64,000 nt of DNA, taken from Mycoplasma sp. Bg2. GTDB lineage: Bacteria; Bacillota_I; Bacilli_A; Mycoplasmatales; Hepatoplasmataceae. Location: the NCBI GenBank assembly GCA_001641225.1, contig LSMY01000002.1:1-64000 (forward strand), read 5' to 3'. A program made the translations under genes and the position numbers. Positions 52,570-63,547 of the stretch are shown here, in pieces; the stretch's first letter is position 1; each line of letters starts with the position of its first letter. Under the pieces are notes generated by a model. It was not told the origin of the DNA, made no database searches, and saw only the letters and a list, made by a program, of their open reading frames with translations.

Positions 52570-53436
52570 ATGGAACAATATTTAAAATTAGCTAAAAAAG
52601 TTCTTGATGAAGGAACTAAAAAAGATGACCGCACTGGGACAGGAACAATATCTTATTTTGGAACACAAACAAGATATCCATTAGATAATGGTCTTCCAAT
52701 TATTACAACTAAAAGAGTTAATTTCAATGCTATCTTGCATGAATTACTTTGGTTTATTAAAGGTGATACTAATATTCATTATCTAGTTACTAATGGGGTA
52801 AACATTTGAAATGAATGACCTTATGAAGTCTTTAAAAAAGACGTTTCTTATCAAGGTGAAACCTTATTAGAATTTATTGAAAAAATAAAAGATTCAGAAA
52901 GCTTTGCAAATAAATTTGGTAATCTTGGTCCTGTTTATGGAAAACAATGAAGAGATTTTGGCGGAGTTGATCAATTGCAAAATGTAATAAAAATGATCAA
53001 GGAAAATCCTAATTCAAGAAGAATGATTGTTAGTGCTTGAAACCCGGTTGAAGTTGAAAAAATGTTGCTTCCTCCATGTCATTCTTTATTTCAATTTTAT
53101 GTTGTAAATAATAAATTAAGTTGTCAGTTATACCAAAGATCAGCTGATGTCTTTTTGGGAGTTCCTTTTAACATTACTTCTTATGCTTTACTTACAACAA
53201 TCATTGCACACCATTTAGGATTAGAGCTTGGAGAATTTGTCCACACCACTGGAGATACCCATCTTTATTTAAATCATTTAGATCAAATTAAACTTCAACT
53301 AACAAGAACTCCACGCCCTCTTCCAACTTTAGTAATTAAAGTAAAAAGAGCAAACATAGAAGATTATGTTTTTTCTGATTTTGAATTAAAAGATTATGTT
53401 CATGATGAACCAATTAGGGGAAAGGTAGCCGTCTAA
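52570..53436 (+). CDS. thyA: thymidylate synthase
   Basis: ThyA methylates dUMP with methylene-tetrahydrofolate. The 288 aa show DRTGTGTISYFG, LLWFIKGDTNIHYL, GPVYGKQWR, SRRMIVSAWNP, the catalytic Cys in LPPCHSLFQFYV, and QRSADVFLGVPFNITSYA. SD AAGGAA lies upstream. The stop overlaps the folA start (TAATG), which pairs the enzyme with the dihydrofolate reductase that recycles its product. Confidence 0.97.
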
Positions 53437-53903
53437 TGTTAAAACTAATTACTGCTTATGATAAAAACTTTTTAATTGGAAAGGGCAATTATTTACCTTG
53501 AAATATTCCAGAAGATTTTGAGCATTTTAAAAAAATTACCAAAGGTAAAACAATGGTGATGGGAGATGTTACCTTTAAGGGAATTGGAAAACCACTTCCT
53601 GGAAGAAAAACAATTATCTTAACTCTAGATAAAGATTTTAGTTTTTCTCATCCTGATGTAATAGTAATGCATTCAATTGAAGAAGTTTTAGATTATGCAA
53701 AAGATAACGAAACAATCATTTGTGGTGGAGCAACTATTTATAAACTCTTTTTACCTTACGTTGATGAAATGATTATTACTCAGATTAATAATGAATATGA
53801 AGGGAATGTTTATTTTCCCATTTGAGACGAAGATCTTTTTAAAGTTTCTAAGATAGAAGAGTTGTCGCCACTCGCAACAGTTAAATATTATTTAAGAAAA
53901 TAA
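53436..53903 (+). CDS. folA: dihydrofolate reductase
   Basis: The 155-aa enzyme reduces dihydrofolate made by ThyA. Visible motifs are LITAYDKNFLIGKGNYLPWN, PEDFEHFKKITKGKTMVMG, PLPGRKTIILT and IICGGATIYKLFLPYVDEM. Asp in PEDF is the family's catalytic acid position. It is the last gene of the tdk-thyA-folA group and is followed by a strong palindromic terminator. Confidence 0.96.
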
Positions 53904-53928
53904 AAAAAATCCCTTAAGGGATTTTTTT
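53903..53928. terminator. bidirectional terminator between folA and rpsT
   Basis: AATCCC-TTAA-GGGATT with long A and T flanks; it serves both converging genes. Confidence 0.9.
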
Positions 53929-53956
53929 AATGTAAAAAATAATTAACTTTTAGAAA

Positions 53957-54367
53957 TTATTTTGTTTCTTTTTTAGCAGGAGCTTTTTTAGCTGGTGTTT
54001 TTTTAGTAGTTGATTTTTTAGCAGGAGCTTTTTTTGCTGGTGCTTTTTTAGCAGGAGAATCTTTTTTTGGTTCAACAACAACTACAGTTTCTTTTTCAAC
54101 AACATTTTCATTTTCATCTTTAACAACAATATCAATAATTTGAATTGATTGTATTTTTGAAACTAATCTTGATCCTTTATTTTCATGAAATACATTTTTT
54201 GAAACTGCAGAATTAATTAATTTTACTGCTTCATTAATGCTTTCTTTTGTTTTATCTTCTTTAGCTTTTTTTACTGCTGATTTAATTTGACTTTTCAATG
54301 ATTTATTTTGAAAATTTCTTTTATCGTCTTGTTTTCTTGATTTTTCATTTGACTTAATATTTGCCAT
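53957..54367 (-). CDS. rpsT: 30S ribosomal protein S20 with a long Lys/Ala/Pro-rich C-terminal tail
   Basis: Residues 1-78 are S20: MANIKSNEKSRKQDDKR, LKSQIKSAVKKA, INSAVSKNVFHENKGSRLVS. About 58 residues follow beyond the usual end: an acidic linker (VVKDENENVVEKETVVVV) and then PAKKAPAKKAPAKK-type repeats like histone H1 or HU tails. E. coli S20 has 87 aa in total. SD AAAGGAAA is upstream, and TATAAT lies at 54407-54402. Confidence 0.93.
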   Translation of the reverse strand: MANIKSNEKSRKQDDKRNFQNKSLKSQIKSAVKKAKEDKTKESINEAVKLINSAVSKNVFHENKGSRLVSKIQSIQIIDIVVKDENENVVEKETVVVVEPKKDSPAKKAPAKKAPAKKSTTKKTPAKKAPAKKETK

Positions 54368-54401
54368 TTTCTATTATTTCCTTTATTTTTATGTAATTAG
54401 T

Positions 54402-54407
54402 ATTATA
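54402..54407 (-). promoter_or_regulatory. -10 box of rpsT
   Basis: TATAAT on the minus strand, 34 nt before the start codon. Confidence 0.5.
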
Positions 54408-54419
54408 GCAAATTACAAG

Positions 54420-54425
54420 TATAAT
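54420..54425 (+). promoter_or_regulatory. -10 box of the DUF2779 gene
   Basis: TATAAT 45 nt before the start; AAGGAG (54448-54453) lies 17 nt before the ATG, which is rather far. Confidence 0.4.
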
Positions 54426-54470
54426 TATTTTGTTGATAAATTATTTTAAGGAGTAATCTATTATTATAAA

Positions 54471-56339
54471 ATGGGAAAAAGACTAAAAAGATCTAAATAT
54501 GTATTTCTTGATTATTTAAAAGGTGATATTTTTGCTTGGCTTACAAACAACACTAATTATGTTGAAGTTGCAAAAGATAGCACCTTACTTCAGGAAGCAA
54601 GTCCTTGAAGATGAAATCAGTATGGCCTAAAACTCGGAAGAAGTAAATTAGCAGATCTTCCTACTCAAATGGTGGATGGACTTGATGCTGGAAAACATGT
54701 TCGTGAGTTTTATCACGTTCATTATCCTAATTTAAAAATGATTGACTATGAAGGAGTTTTTGATTATTTTAAATGTTTTGGTAAATGTGATGATGTAATT
54801 TCAAGAACAAGAAATTTAATTATCAATGAAGACAACTTCATTTTATTTGAAGGAGCAATTGAATATAAAAAATGAGTAATTAGACCTGATGTAATTATTA
54901 AACAAGATGGAAAAGTCCAATACATCGAAGTAAAAGCAATTACTTGTCCCATTGTTTATCATGCTCTTGATGTTATGTTCCAAAGAGAAATGGCCATAAG
55001 AGGTGGATTTGATGTTAGCAATTGAGCCTTCAAGTTAACTACTATGGAAAGAAATTGATATGTAGAAGGAAAGTGAGAAGATAACCTTCAATATTTATTT
55101 AGAGAATGAACTTACTTTTTTAAATCAAAACCTTCAAACATTGATGATGCCCTTGCTCATAATAAAGAAATTAGCTTAAAGAGTTTTTTTGTTGATAATG
55201 ACTATAAACATTACTTTAGTGCTTTTGATGATACCTTGAGATCACTTGAAGATGTGCAATTACTGGACCATATTCCTCTTGATCAAGAAATTCTTCCTTC
55301 ATATAATAAATATATGAAAAGTGATTATTTACCTTGGGTACTTACAAAAATGGGCCTAAAAGGTGGATCCATTTTTGAATTTGCAGGTGATATAAGTTTT
55401 AGCTTTAATAAAAAAGCAGAACTTTATAACCATGGAATTAGATCAATTGCTAAAAAGGAATATAGTCTGCAAGACATTGCCCCTAAAAAATTTGCAAATC
55501 AACTTGTAGAATTTAATACCAGTTCAACAATGGAAGATAAAAACTTTGCAGATTTTGTAAACATTAATCATCGTGCCCTTAAAAGAGTAATTCAAATGCT
55601 TTATATAAATAAAGATGAAAATGATGTTTATATGGATAAGGATGCGCTAAATATGCATTTAGAGGCTTATAAACAGGGACCAGTCTATATGTATGATTTT
55701 GAGACTGTTTCCCAAGCAATTCCCCGTATTAGTGGAATTAGACCATATCAACAAGCTCCTTATCAGTACTCTATTCATGTAATTTTAGATCCTAACGACT
55801 TTGATTTTAAAACTGGACGTAATATTGTTCATTACCAATGATTAGCTAGTAATCCAAAAACTTATTATGAAGATTTTTGGACTAACTTTGGTAGAGATAT
55901 TTTCTCTCATGGACCTGGAGTTTGAGTTTCATATAATAAGGCTTTTGAAAGAATGGTCATGAGAGATTTTGATAATTATCTGCTTAGATCAGAAAAAAGA
56001 AATCCATTAGAAATTCACCAAGCTAATATTAAACAAGTCTATGATGAAACAGTTGATTTAATGGAACCCTTTAAAAATAGAGATTATTATTCTAGTGCTT
56101 TTAAAGGTTCTTATTCAATTAAAAAAGTTGGACCACATTTTGCACCTGAAATTAACTATAAAGAACTTGATGAAAGAATTCAAAAAGGTGATCAATCTGC
56201 CTTTCAAGCAAAAATTTGGTTAATTGAAGATGCCCAGGAAGAGTGGGATAGTGTTAAAGAGCCAATGCTTGAATATTGTAAATATGATACCTTATCAATG
56301 GTAGCTATTTTACAAAAATTAAAAGAAAGGGTAAAATAA
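54471..56339 (+). CDS. DUF2779 domain protein: Cas4-like nuclease region plus RNase H-like exonuclease region
   Basis: The 622 aa have two parts. The N-half resembles Cas4-type PD-(D/E)XK nucleases: FEGAIEYKKWVIRPDVIIK and then YIEVKA (Asp and Glu-x-Lys). The C-half is DUF2779-like with YMYDFETVSQAIPRISG, PYQQAPYQYSIHVI and SYNKAFERMVM, ending ML-EYCKYDTLSMVAIL, a DnaQ-like DEDD exonuclease pattern. Such proteins occur in Mesoplasma and Spiroplasma relatives, but I know no established role. There is no CRISPR array nearby. DNA repair or degradation of incoming DNA are guesses. Confidence 0.75.
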
Positions 56340-56375
56340 AAGTTCTTAATAGATTTTTTATTAGATAATTTAACT

Positions 56376-57332
56376 ATGGAAAAAATAAAAGTAGTTTTTT
56401 TAGGAACACCTGAAATTGCCGTTGCTGCTTTAAGTTCTTTACTTGCAAGTAAAGAGATTGAAGTTGTTGGTGTTGTTACAGGAATTGATAAAGTTATCGG
56501 AAGAAAACAATCTATTCTTGCTGAAACACCAGTTGCAACAAAAGCAAAGGAAAATAATTTAAATTTAATCAAAACTTCTTCAATTAATAAAGATATTTCT
56601 TTACTTGAAAAGTTAGATTTTGATTATTTACTTACCTGTGCTTTTGGGCAATTCCTTTCTTCTGCAATATTAGCATTACCTACAAAAAAAGCATTAAATA
56701 TTCATGGCTCACTCCTTCCTGATGGAAGGGGCGGAGCACCAATTCATTGAGCAATTATAAATGGGAAAGAAACTACTGGAATTTCTTTTATGGAAATGGT
56801 TGATGAAATGGATGCAGGAGATTACTATTTGCAAGTTTCAATTAAAATTACTCCTGATGAAACTTATGATTCTTTATATTTAAAAATGAGCAATGTTATT
56901 GAAAAAGGTGCTGCTAAATGATTAAAAGCAGTTGATGAAGGTAAAAAAGCTGAAAAGCAAGATTCATCAAAAGTAACAAAATGATTAAATATTAAAAAAG
57001 CAGATGCCAAAATTGATTTTAGCAAATCAAGAGAAGAAGTTTATAACCAAATTAGAGGACTTGATTCTAAACCTGGTGGATGAGCTAAGGTTGGAGATTC
57101 TGTAATTAAAATTAACAAGGCAAAACTTTTTCCTCCTACTCAAGCTGTTCCGTTAATTTACGCAAATCCAGGAACAGTACTTGAAGTAAGTAAAAGAGGG
57201 CTATTAGTTGCAACAGGAACTATGCCTCTTTTAATTGAAGAGATTACAATTCCAGGTAAAAAAAGAAATCATATTAATAATCTTATCCAAGGAAACTTTA
57301 TAATTGAAAAAGGAACTAAATTTAATGAATAA
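56376..57332 (+). CDS. fmt: methionyl-tRNA formyltransferase
   Basis: Fmt formylates initiator Met-tRNA with 10-formyl-tetrahydrofolate. The 318 aa show VVFLGTPEIAVAALSSL, LTCAFGQFLSSAIL, LNIHGSLLPDGRGGAPIHWA (catalytic Asn and His), MDAGDYY and the C-terminal OB domain. The usual SLLPxYRG is SLLPDGRG here. It overlaps lepA by 8 nt (ATGAATAA). Confidence 0.95.
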
Positions 57333-59127
57333 AAAAAATATTAGAAACTTTTCAATTATCGCCCATATCGATCACGGAAAATCAACATTAGCTGATCGTA
57401 TTTTGGAGATGTCCAATTCTGTTGCTCCAAGAGATATGCAAGCGCAATTTCTTGATACCATGGAACTAGAACGTGAACGTGGAATTACCATTAAATTAAA
57501 TGCAGTGCAAGTAAAATACACTAGAGATAATGAAGAATACATTCTTAATTTAATTGATACTCCGGGGCATGTTGATTTTTCTTACGAAGTTTCAAGATCG
57601 CTTGCTGCTAGTGAAGGAGCAATTCTTTTGGTTGATTCAACCCAAGGTGTTCAACCGCAAACAATCGCTAATATGTATTTAGCACTGGAAAATAATTTAG
57701 AAATAATTCCTGTAATAAATAAAATTGATATGGATGCAAGCGATCCTGAAAAAACAAGAACAGAAATTTTTGAAGTTTTAGGGCTTGATGCAACTGATGC
57801 TCCTTTAATTAGTGCAAAAACTGGTTTAAATGTTAAAGCAGTTTTTGATCAAATTATTGATAAAATTCCCGCACCACTAGATGCTGATGATAATATGCCC
57901 CTAAAAGCACTTGTTTTTGATTCTTATTATGATGCTTATAAAGGAATTATTATTTTTGTAAGACTTCATCAAGGAACAATTAGAAGAGGTGATAAACTTA
58001 AATTTATTCAACATGGACAAGAAATTGAAGTTGTAACAGTGGGAATTAATACTCCTTGAGAAGTTGAAAAAGAATTTTTAGAAGCAGGAGAAACTGGCTG
58101 ACTTGTTACTAATGTAAAAGATATTAAAGACGTTGCTATTGGAGATACTATAACTCATGTGGGTGAAAAAGATGTAAATCCCCTTCCTGGTTATAAACCA
58201 ATGAAACCAATGGTCTTTTCTGGATTTTATCCAGTAGATACAGAAAAATATAAATTACTTGAAAGTGCACTTGATAAAATTTCTCTTTCAGATTCTTCGC
58301 TTTCTTATGAAAAAGAAACTTCCACTGCCTTAGGTTTTGGATTTAGAATTGGTTTTTTAGGATTACTTCATATGGAAATTATCCAAGAAAGAGTTGAAAG
58401 AGAATTTGATATTCCCATTATTGCAACAGCTCCTTCTGTAATCTATAAAATTACAAAAACTAATGGAAAAGTAGAATATTTACATAATCCAGCTTCTTTT
58501 CCAGATCGTGGACTTATTGTAAAAATTGAAGAACCTTATGTTAAATTATCAATTTTTTCTCCACAAGAATATGTAGGTAAATTAATTGAATACATTCATG
58601 AAAAAAGAGGAAATTATAAACAATTAGATATTTTATCTGATTCAATGAATGCACTTATTTATGAAATTCCCCTTGGAGAAATTGTCTTTAATTTCTTTAA
58701 TGCAATTAAGTCAATTTCAAAAGGATATGCTTCTTTTGATTATGAACAAATTGGTTATAAAGTAGGAGACCTAGTAAAATTAGAAATTCTTTTAGCAGGA
58801 GATCCAATTGATGCTTTAAGTTTAATTGTGGCAAGATCAAAAGCTTATTATGCAGGAAGAGATCTTTGCTTAAAACTAAAAGACATTGTCCCAAGACATA
58901 ATTTTGAAGTGCCTATTCAAGCAGCAATAGGTGGAAAAATTATTGCAAGAGAAACTATTAAAGCCTATCGTAAAGATGTAACAGGATATCTTTATGGAGG
59001 AGATATTACTAGAAAACAAAAATTGCTTTCAAAACAGAAAAAAGGGAAAAAGAAAATGAAAGCAATTGGAAAAGTTCATTTACCTCAAGATGCCTTTGTT
59101 GCTGTTTTGAAACAAGACAAAAAATAA
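57325..59127 (+). CDS. lepA: elongation factor 4 (LepA)
   Basis: The 600-aa translational GTPase can back-translocate ribosomes. It shows AHIDHGKSTLADRI (G1), RGITI (G2), DTPGHVDF (G3), NKIDMD (G4) and SAKTG (G5). The LepA-specific C-terminal domain includes KQKLLSKQKKGKKKMKAIG and DAFVAVLK. I start at ATG 57325; an in-frame TTG seven codons earlier lacks family support. Confidence 0.97.
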
Positions 59128-59159
59128 GGAATATATTTTTAAGTATAATTAATAATAAT

Positions 59160-60455
59160 ATGAAACAAGTTACTTTTATAGACCAAGCATATATAAAAAT
59201 CAGAGCTGGTCGCGGAGGCGATGGCATGAATAGTTTTCACCGTGAAAAATATGTTGAACATGGTGGACCTTCCGGTGGACATGGTGGAAATGGTGGTTCC
59301 ATTTTTTTCCTTGCAGATAAAAATCAAAACACTTTATTAAACTTTAGAGGTAAAACTTTATTTAAAGCAGAAAATGGAGTTAACGGAGCTAAAAATAATA
59401 TGACTGGAGCAAGGGGAGAAGATCTAATAATTCCTGTTCCAACTGGAACTGAATTAGTTTTTAACGAAACAAAAAAAGCTGATCTTGTTTTTGATGGCCA
59501 ACTTTATCTTGCTGAACAAGGTGGCCAAGGTGGAAGAGGGAACGCTTCTTTCAAGTCATCAAAAAATACCACTCCTATGATGTATGAACTTGGAGAAGAA
59601 CCTGATTGGATGGAAGTCCAAATGAATTTAAAAGTTCTTGCAGACATTGGCCTTCTTGGCTATCCTAATGCAGGTAAATCTACTTTTTTAAGTGTAGTTA
59701 GTAATGCTAAACCTAAGATAGCAGATTATCAATTTACAACTTTAATTCCCCAACTTGGGCAAGTAAAACATAATGGAGTTGATTTTGTTGTTACTGACCT
59801 GCCCGGATTAATTGAAGGTGCAAGTGAAAATAAAGGAATGGGACATGAGTTTTTAAAACACCTTTCCCGGACTAAATTAATCTTGCATATGATTGATGGC
59901 GAAGGTGAAGATTATAAAGTAAAATATGATAACTTAAGAAATGAATTAAAAACTTATTCCTTAAAATTAAGTGTTCTTCCAGAACTTATTGTAATTACTA
60001 AAGCTGATCTTATTGATGAAGAAATTAAAACTTGAATTCAAAAGGAATTTGGTAAAGATGTAAAACTTTTCTTTATTTCATCAATGCAACAAAAAGGACT
60101 TAAAGAACTCCTTGATGAAATTAGTTTACAAATTGTAAACTTAAGAAATCAAGAAGAACAAGCAGTTATTGATTTAGTAGATAATGATGATTTTGTTGTA
60201 ATCAAACATCAAACCGATGATGAAAGTGACCCTTTAATTGTTAGAAATGAAGAAGACATTTGATATATTACAAACCAATATACTCAGTACTGAGCAAAAA
60301 GAATTCCTATTTCTACTTCAGAAAATCAATGAAGAATATATAATAAATTAAAATCAAAAGGTTATATTGAACAACTTGCTAAAAAAGGAATTAAAAACGG
60401 CCAATATGTGGTAGTTGAAAATACTCCTTTTATCATGGAATATAGATCTGATTAA
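59160..60455 (+). CDS. obg: GTPase Obg
   Basis: Obg works in 50S assembly and stress signalling. The 431 aa have the glycine-rich Obg fold (RAGRGGDGMNSFHREKYV, GGPSGGHGGNGGS), G1 GYPNAGKSTF, G3 DLPGLIEGAS, G4 TKAD, and the C-terminal OCT domain (about 350-431). TGA codons at several places are Trp. The start is 32 nt after lepA. Confidence 0.97.
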
Positions 60456-60458
60456 TTA

Positions 60459-61304
60459 ATGCTTAATAAAATCATTAGCTCATTTGACAAAAAAATATAT
60501 AAAGAAATAACTTTGATTGAAGTTGTTCTTTTATTTGTTGGATTTTTAGGTTCAACTTTAGTCCTTATCCTTTATTTTTCTTTAGTTCCAGATCTTAAAA
60601 GTGAAGATAATTTTTGAATTATTTTAATTTGATTTGATGTTACTTTTGGAATTATTGCTGCTGTTTTACTTGCTAAAAAATGAAAGTATGCTTGAATTTT
60701 ATTAATTTTTGATGCAATATTATATGGAGCAGGATTTTATCATTCTGGGTTATATGCACTTGCTTTTGTAAATGTAATTTTAATTCCCTTATTGCTTTTA
60801 ATTTCAGGTTATACTTGAAATTATAAAAAGAAATATAACACCGAAAATAATGCTTATATAGAAATTAGAACAATGGGGAAAAAAGAGTGATTTATTGCAA
60901 GTATATGTTCAATTGTCTTTATTATTCTTGCTTCTTTTTTCATTTTTTATTTTTCAAATTTTAATGGAGATAACTTTCAAAAATGATGAATTGTTTATAC
61001 AGTTATAGGGGCAATAATTGCTTCGATAGTAATGTGTGCAATGCTACTAAGTTTGCTTCGTTATAAAGGTACTTTTATCTTATTTTTAATTTGTAATTTA
61101 ATTAAAGTACCATTTTTTATTTTGGTAACTATCTTTTTTGGACTTCATAATGATTTAGTAATGATGACTCTATTTTTAATGTATTCATTGTTGGCAATTA
61201 TTTTTCTTGTTAATTCTTTTTATGGATTATACAATTGATCAAAAAAAGACCTTGCTGGTTTAATAACTAGTGAGTTTAATTCAAAATTAGAAGTAAAAAA
61301 ATAA
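60459..61304 (+). CDS. PnuC-like membrane transporter, second family member
   Basis: The 281-aa protein has eight or so membrane helices. The N-half reads IAAVLLAKKWKYAWILLIFD, then AILYGAGFYHSGLYALAFVN and ISGYTWNYKKKY, resembling the PnuC core where a gap-free helix pair ends in G.y.W. The C-half ends in LVNSFYGLYNW. Substrate by family would be nicotinamide riboside. It starts 3 nt after obg and has at least 12 TGA Trp codons. Similarity to the gene at 16608-17420 is low. Confidence 0.55.
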
Positions 61305-61349
61305 AATATAAAATAAAAACAGAACTAAGTTCTGTTTTTATTTTATATT
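61305..61349. terminator. strong bidirectional terminator
   Basis: A perfect 21-bp stem ending AACAGAAC-TAA-GTTCTGTT lies between two converging genes. The arms are A/T rich, so both strands get a T run. Confidence 0.9.
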
Positions 61350-61410
61350 GATAATTAATAAGATTCTTTAACTTTATTTCTTTTGTTGTATTATTTTTAT
61401 AATTTTGTAT

Positions 61411-63417
61411 TTATTCTGCTGTAAATACCATTATTTCTTCATATTCTTCTTTATCTTTTTTTCTAAAAAGGAATAGTAATAGTAATAAAAGTAATAGAAG
61501 TAGAAGTAGAACTGCGAGCACTATTAAAAGAATAGCTCATCAAGCAAGTCCATCTTTTAAGGTTGTGAATTGTCCAATAATAGCTGTTTCTGCTTCACGA
61601 GAATGATTATCATTTTCAGAATGAGTAAATGTTGCTTCCATTGTTCATCCATCATAAGTTGTATCTGCATCAAGACCTTCAATAGTCATTGTTCCATTTA
61701 AATCCAATTTATCATCTATAATTGCATCTTCAGCACCGATACTACCCACTAATTCTCCTTCATTATCAAACATTTGAACTTCTGCTAAATAGTAAGCAAT
61801 ACCTTCAGAATCTTCTCCACCATTTGATCCATAATTAAATGTAGCACTATCTATTGTAGTTTCAGCAACACTTGCTGCAATTGTTGGAGTTATTTTATCA
61901 TAAGCATCTGTAGTAAATTCAACAGGAGAAGTTACATCACTTTTTTCATTATTTCCATCTGAATCAGTATAGGTTACAATAATTTCAGTATTATAAGTTG
62001 TAACTGGTTTTAATCCTTCTACAGTAAATTCTCCATTAGTTTTACCATCTTTATTTGGTTTTGGTGAAACAAAACCATCATCATCAGAAAAGAATAAATT
62101 ATCTTCTGGTTCATCATCAGTTATTTCTACTCAGTTAACACTCTTAATTAAAAAAGGTTTAGCATGTTCGTCTGTTCCAGGATCAATTTCATAACTAACT
62201 TGTGCTTTTTCTTGAGTTACAGTTTCTAGTGATGTGGTTATTGTTGGGATTACTAGTTCAGCTTCAGCTGTTGTAAATGTAACATCACTAGTTATTTTAT
62301 TAGTTCATTCAGGCTGGCTTGTATCATCAGTAGTATCATGCCCTAACGAATTAGTAAGGGTTACCTCAATTGATGCTTTATATGTTTCACCAGGTTCTAG
62401 TCCTGTTGCAGTAAATTCTCCTTCAGTTTCACCATCTATATTTGCAGCTGGCACATTAATTGGAAGGTCCTTGTCGCTTTCATTTATTCATTCAACTTTT
62501 TGAATTATAAAGGGTTTGTCATGACTATCTACTCCAGGGTTAATTTCATAACTAACTGTTGCAGTAGTTTCATCTACAGTTCCAACAGTTGTAGTTACGG
62601 TTGGTTGTGTTACTTCATTAGGAAGTGTAGTAAAATCAACATCATTACCTTGACCTTCTCCAACTATATTTTCATCAGGATCAGAAAAGGTTACATCAAT
62701 TCTTGCATGATATTTTGTATTTGGTGTTAGATTATGTGGATGAAAAGCTCCCGAATGTGTACCATTTTTAAGATGTGTTGTTGATGTGTCACCAAAATTT
62801 TCATCTGTTTTAGGATCTATTAATGCAGCTGTTATTGGTTTTGATTGACCTGTAACTACAAATTCAACCCTTGCTGCTGTTTCTTCTATGCACCCATTTT
62901 TACAGTCATCGCCCTCATTTTGACCTGGTATTGTTACCGTCATTTCTGCTTGTTCTGCTGTTGGAACAAAAGGAGTTATAATTTCTTCTATTTCTTTATC
63001 TTTACCAGCTTTGACATCTTGATAATCTAAAACAAGAATTGTATTATAAGTTTCTTCTTTTATTAGTTCATCAGTTACTAAAGTACCTACTACTGATTCT
63101 TGTTTATTAACATCATTTATATTAGTATAATCTTTACTAGCAAGTTCATTTTCTCTACTATCATCTTCATATCAGGTAATAGTATTAATTTCATCATAAG
63201 TGTTATGTGTTCCACTCATTAAATATGGTTCAATATCATAATCAATACTTGCAGACGTTTCCGTAATATCATATGGTTGTTGCGTTACGGTCATATCTGT
63301 TTTTTGAGTATTATTAGTTTGTAATTCTTGATTATTAGTTGAACTTAATAAACTATTTCCTAGTGGAATAGATACTGCAACTAAGCCCAATAAACCAATT
63401 AAATATTGTTTTTTCAT
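61411..63417 (-). CDS. surface protein with repeated beta-sandwich-like domains and a C-terminal membrane anchor
   Basis: The 668 aa start with a signal peptide (MKKQYLIGLLGLVAVSIPLG, no lipobox Cys). About five repeats of roughly 100-130 residues follow. Each has a pattern such as PTVTTTVGTVDETTATVSYE, INPGVDSHDKPF, GLEPGETYKASIEVT and a final V-x-FTT, which resembles fibronectin type III domains. Repeats 3 and 4 are closest to each other. The anchor is GLAWWAILLIVLAVLLLLLL and the tail is RKKDKEEYEEIMVFTAE inside the cell. It is probably an adhesin or surface scaffold, with repeat number open to change by recombination. Confidence 0.8.
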
Positions 63418-63547
63418 ATTTACAAATTTACCTTCCTTTTTTAAAACCCTTTTAAGCCTTATAATAATATTTTTAACATTAATTACATATAAAAAAGTAG
63501 AACGGGAGTTCTGCTTTTAATTTATATTATGTTAAGGATTAAGATTA
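63418..63547. other. intergenic region between the two surface protein genes
   Basis: This region holds a terminator for the upstream minus-strand gene and GGAAGG about 13 nt before the next start. No promoter is obvious. Confidence 0.5.
63491..63518 (-). terminator. terminator of the partial surface protein gene
   Basis: AAAAGTAGAAC-GGGA-GTTCTGCTTTT forms an 11-bp stem (one G-T pair); read on the minus strand it ends in a T run. Confidence 0.8.

Noticed and set aside
54471..56339. Cas4-like nuclease as part of a CRISPR-Cas system
   Set aside because: No direct-repeat array and no other cas gene are visible anywhere in the window.
61305..61349. Long perfect inverted repeat as a transposon end or attachment site
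   Set aside because: It lies between two converging genes with T runs on both strands and no transposase nearby; a bidirectional terminator explains it.
62234..62730. Plus-strand open frames across the surface protein gene
   Set aside because: They are antisense to a 668-aa frame with a signal peptide, repeats and an anchor.
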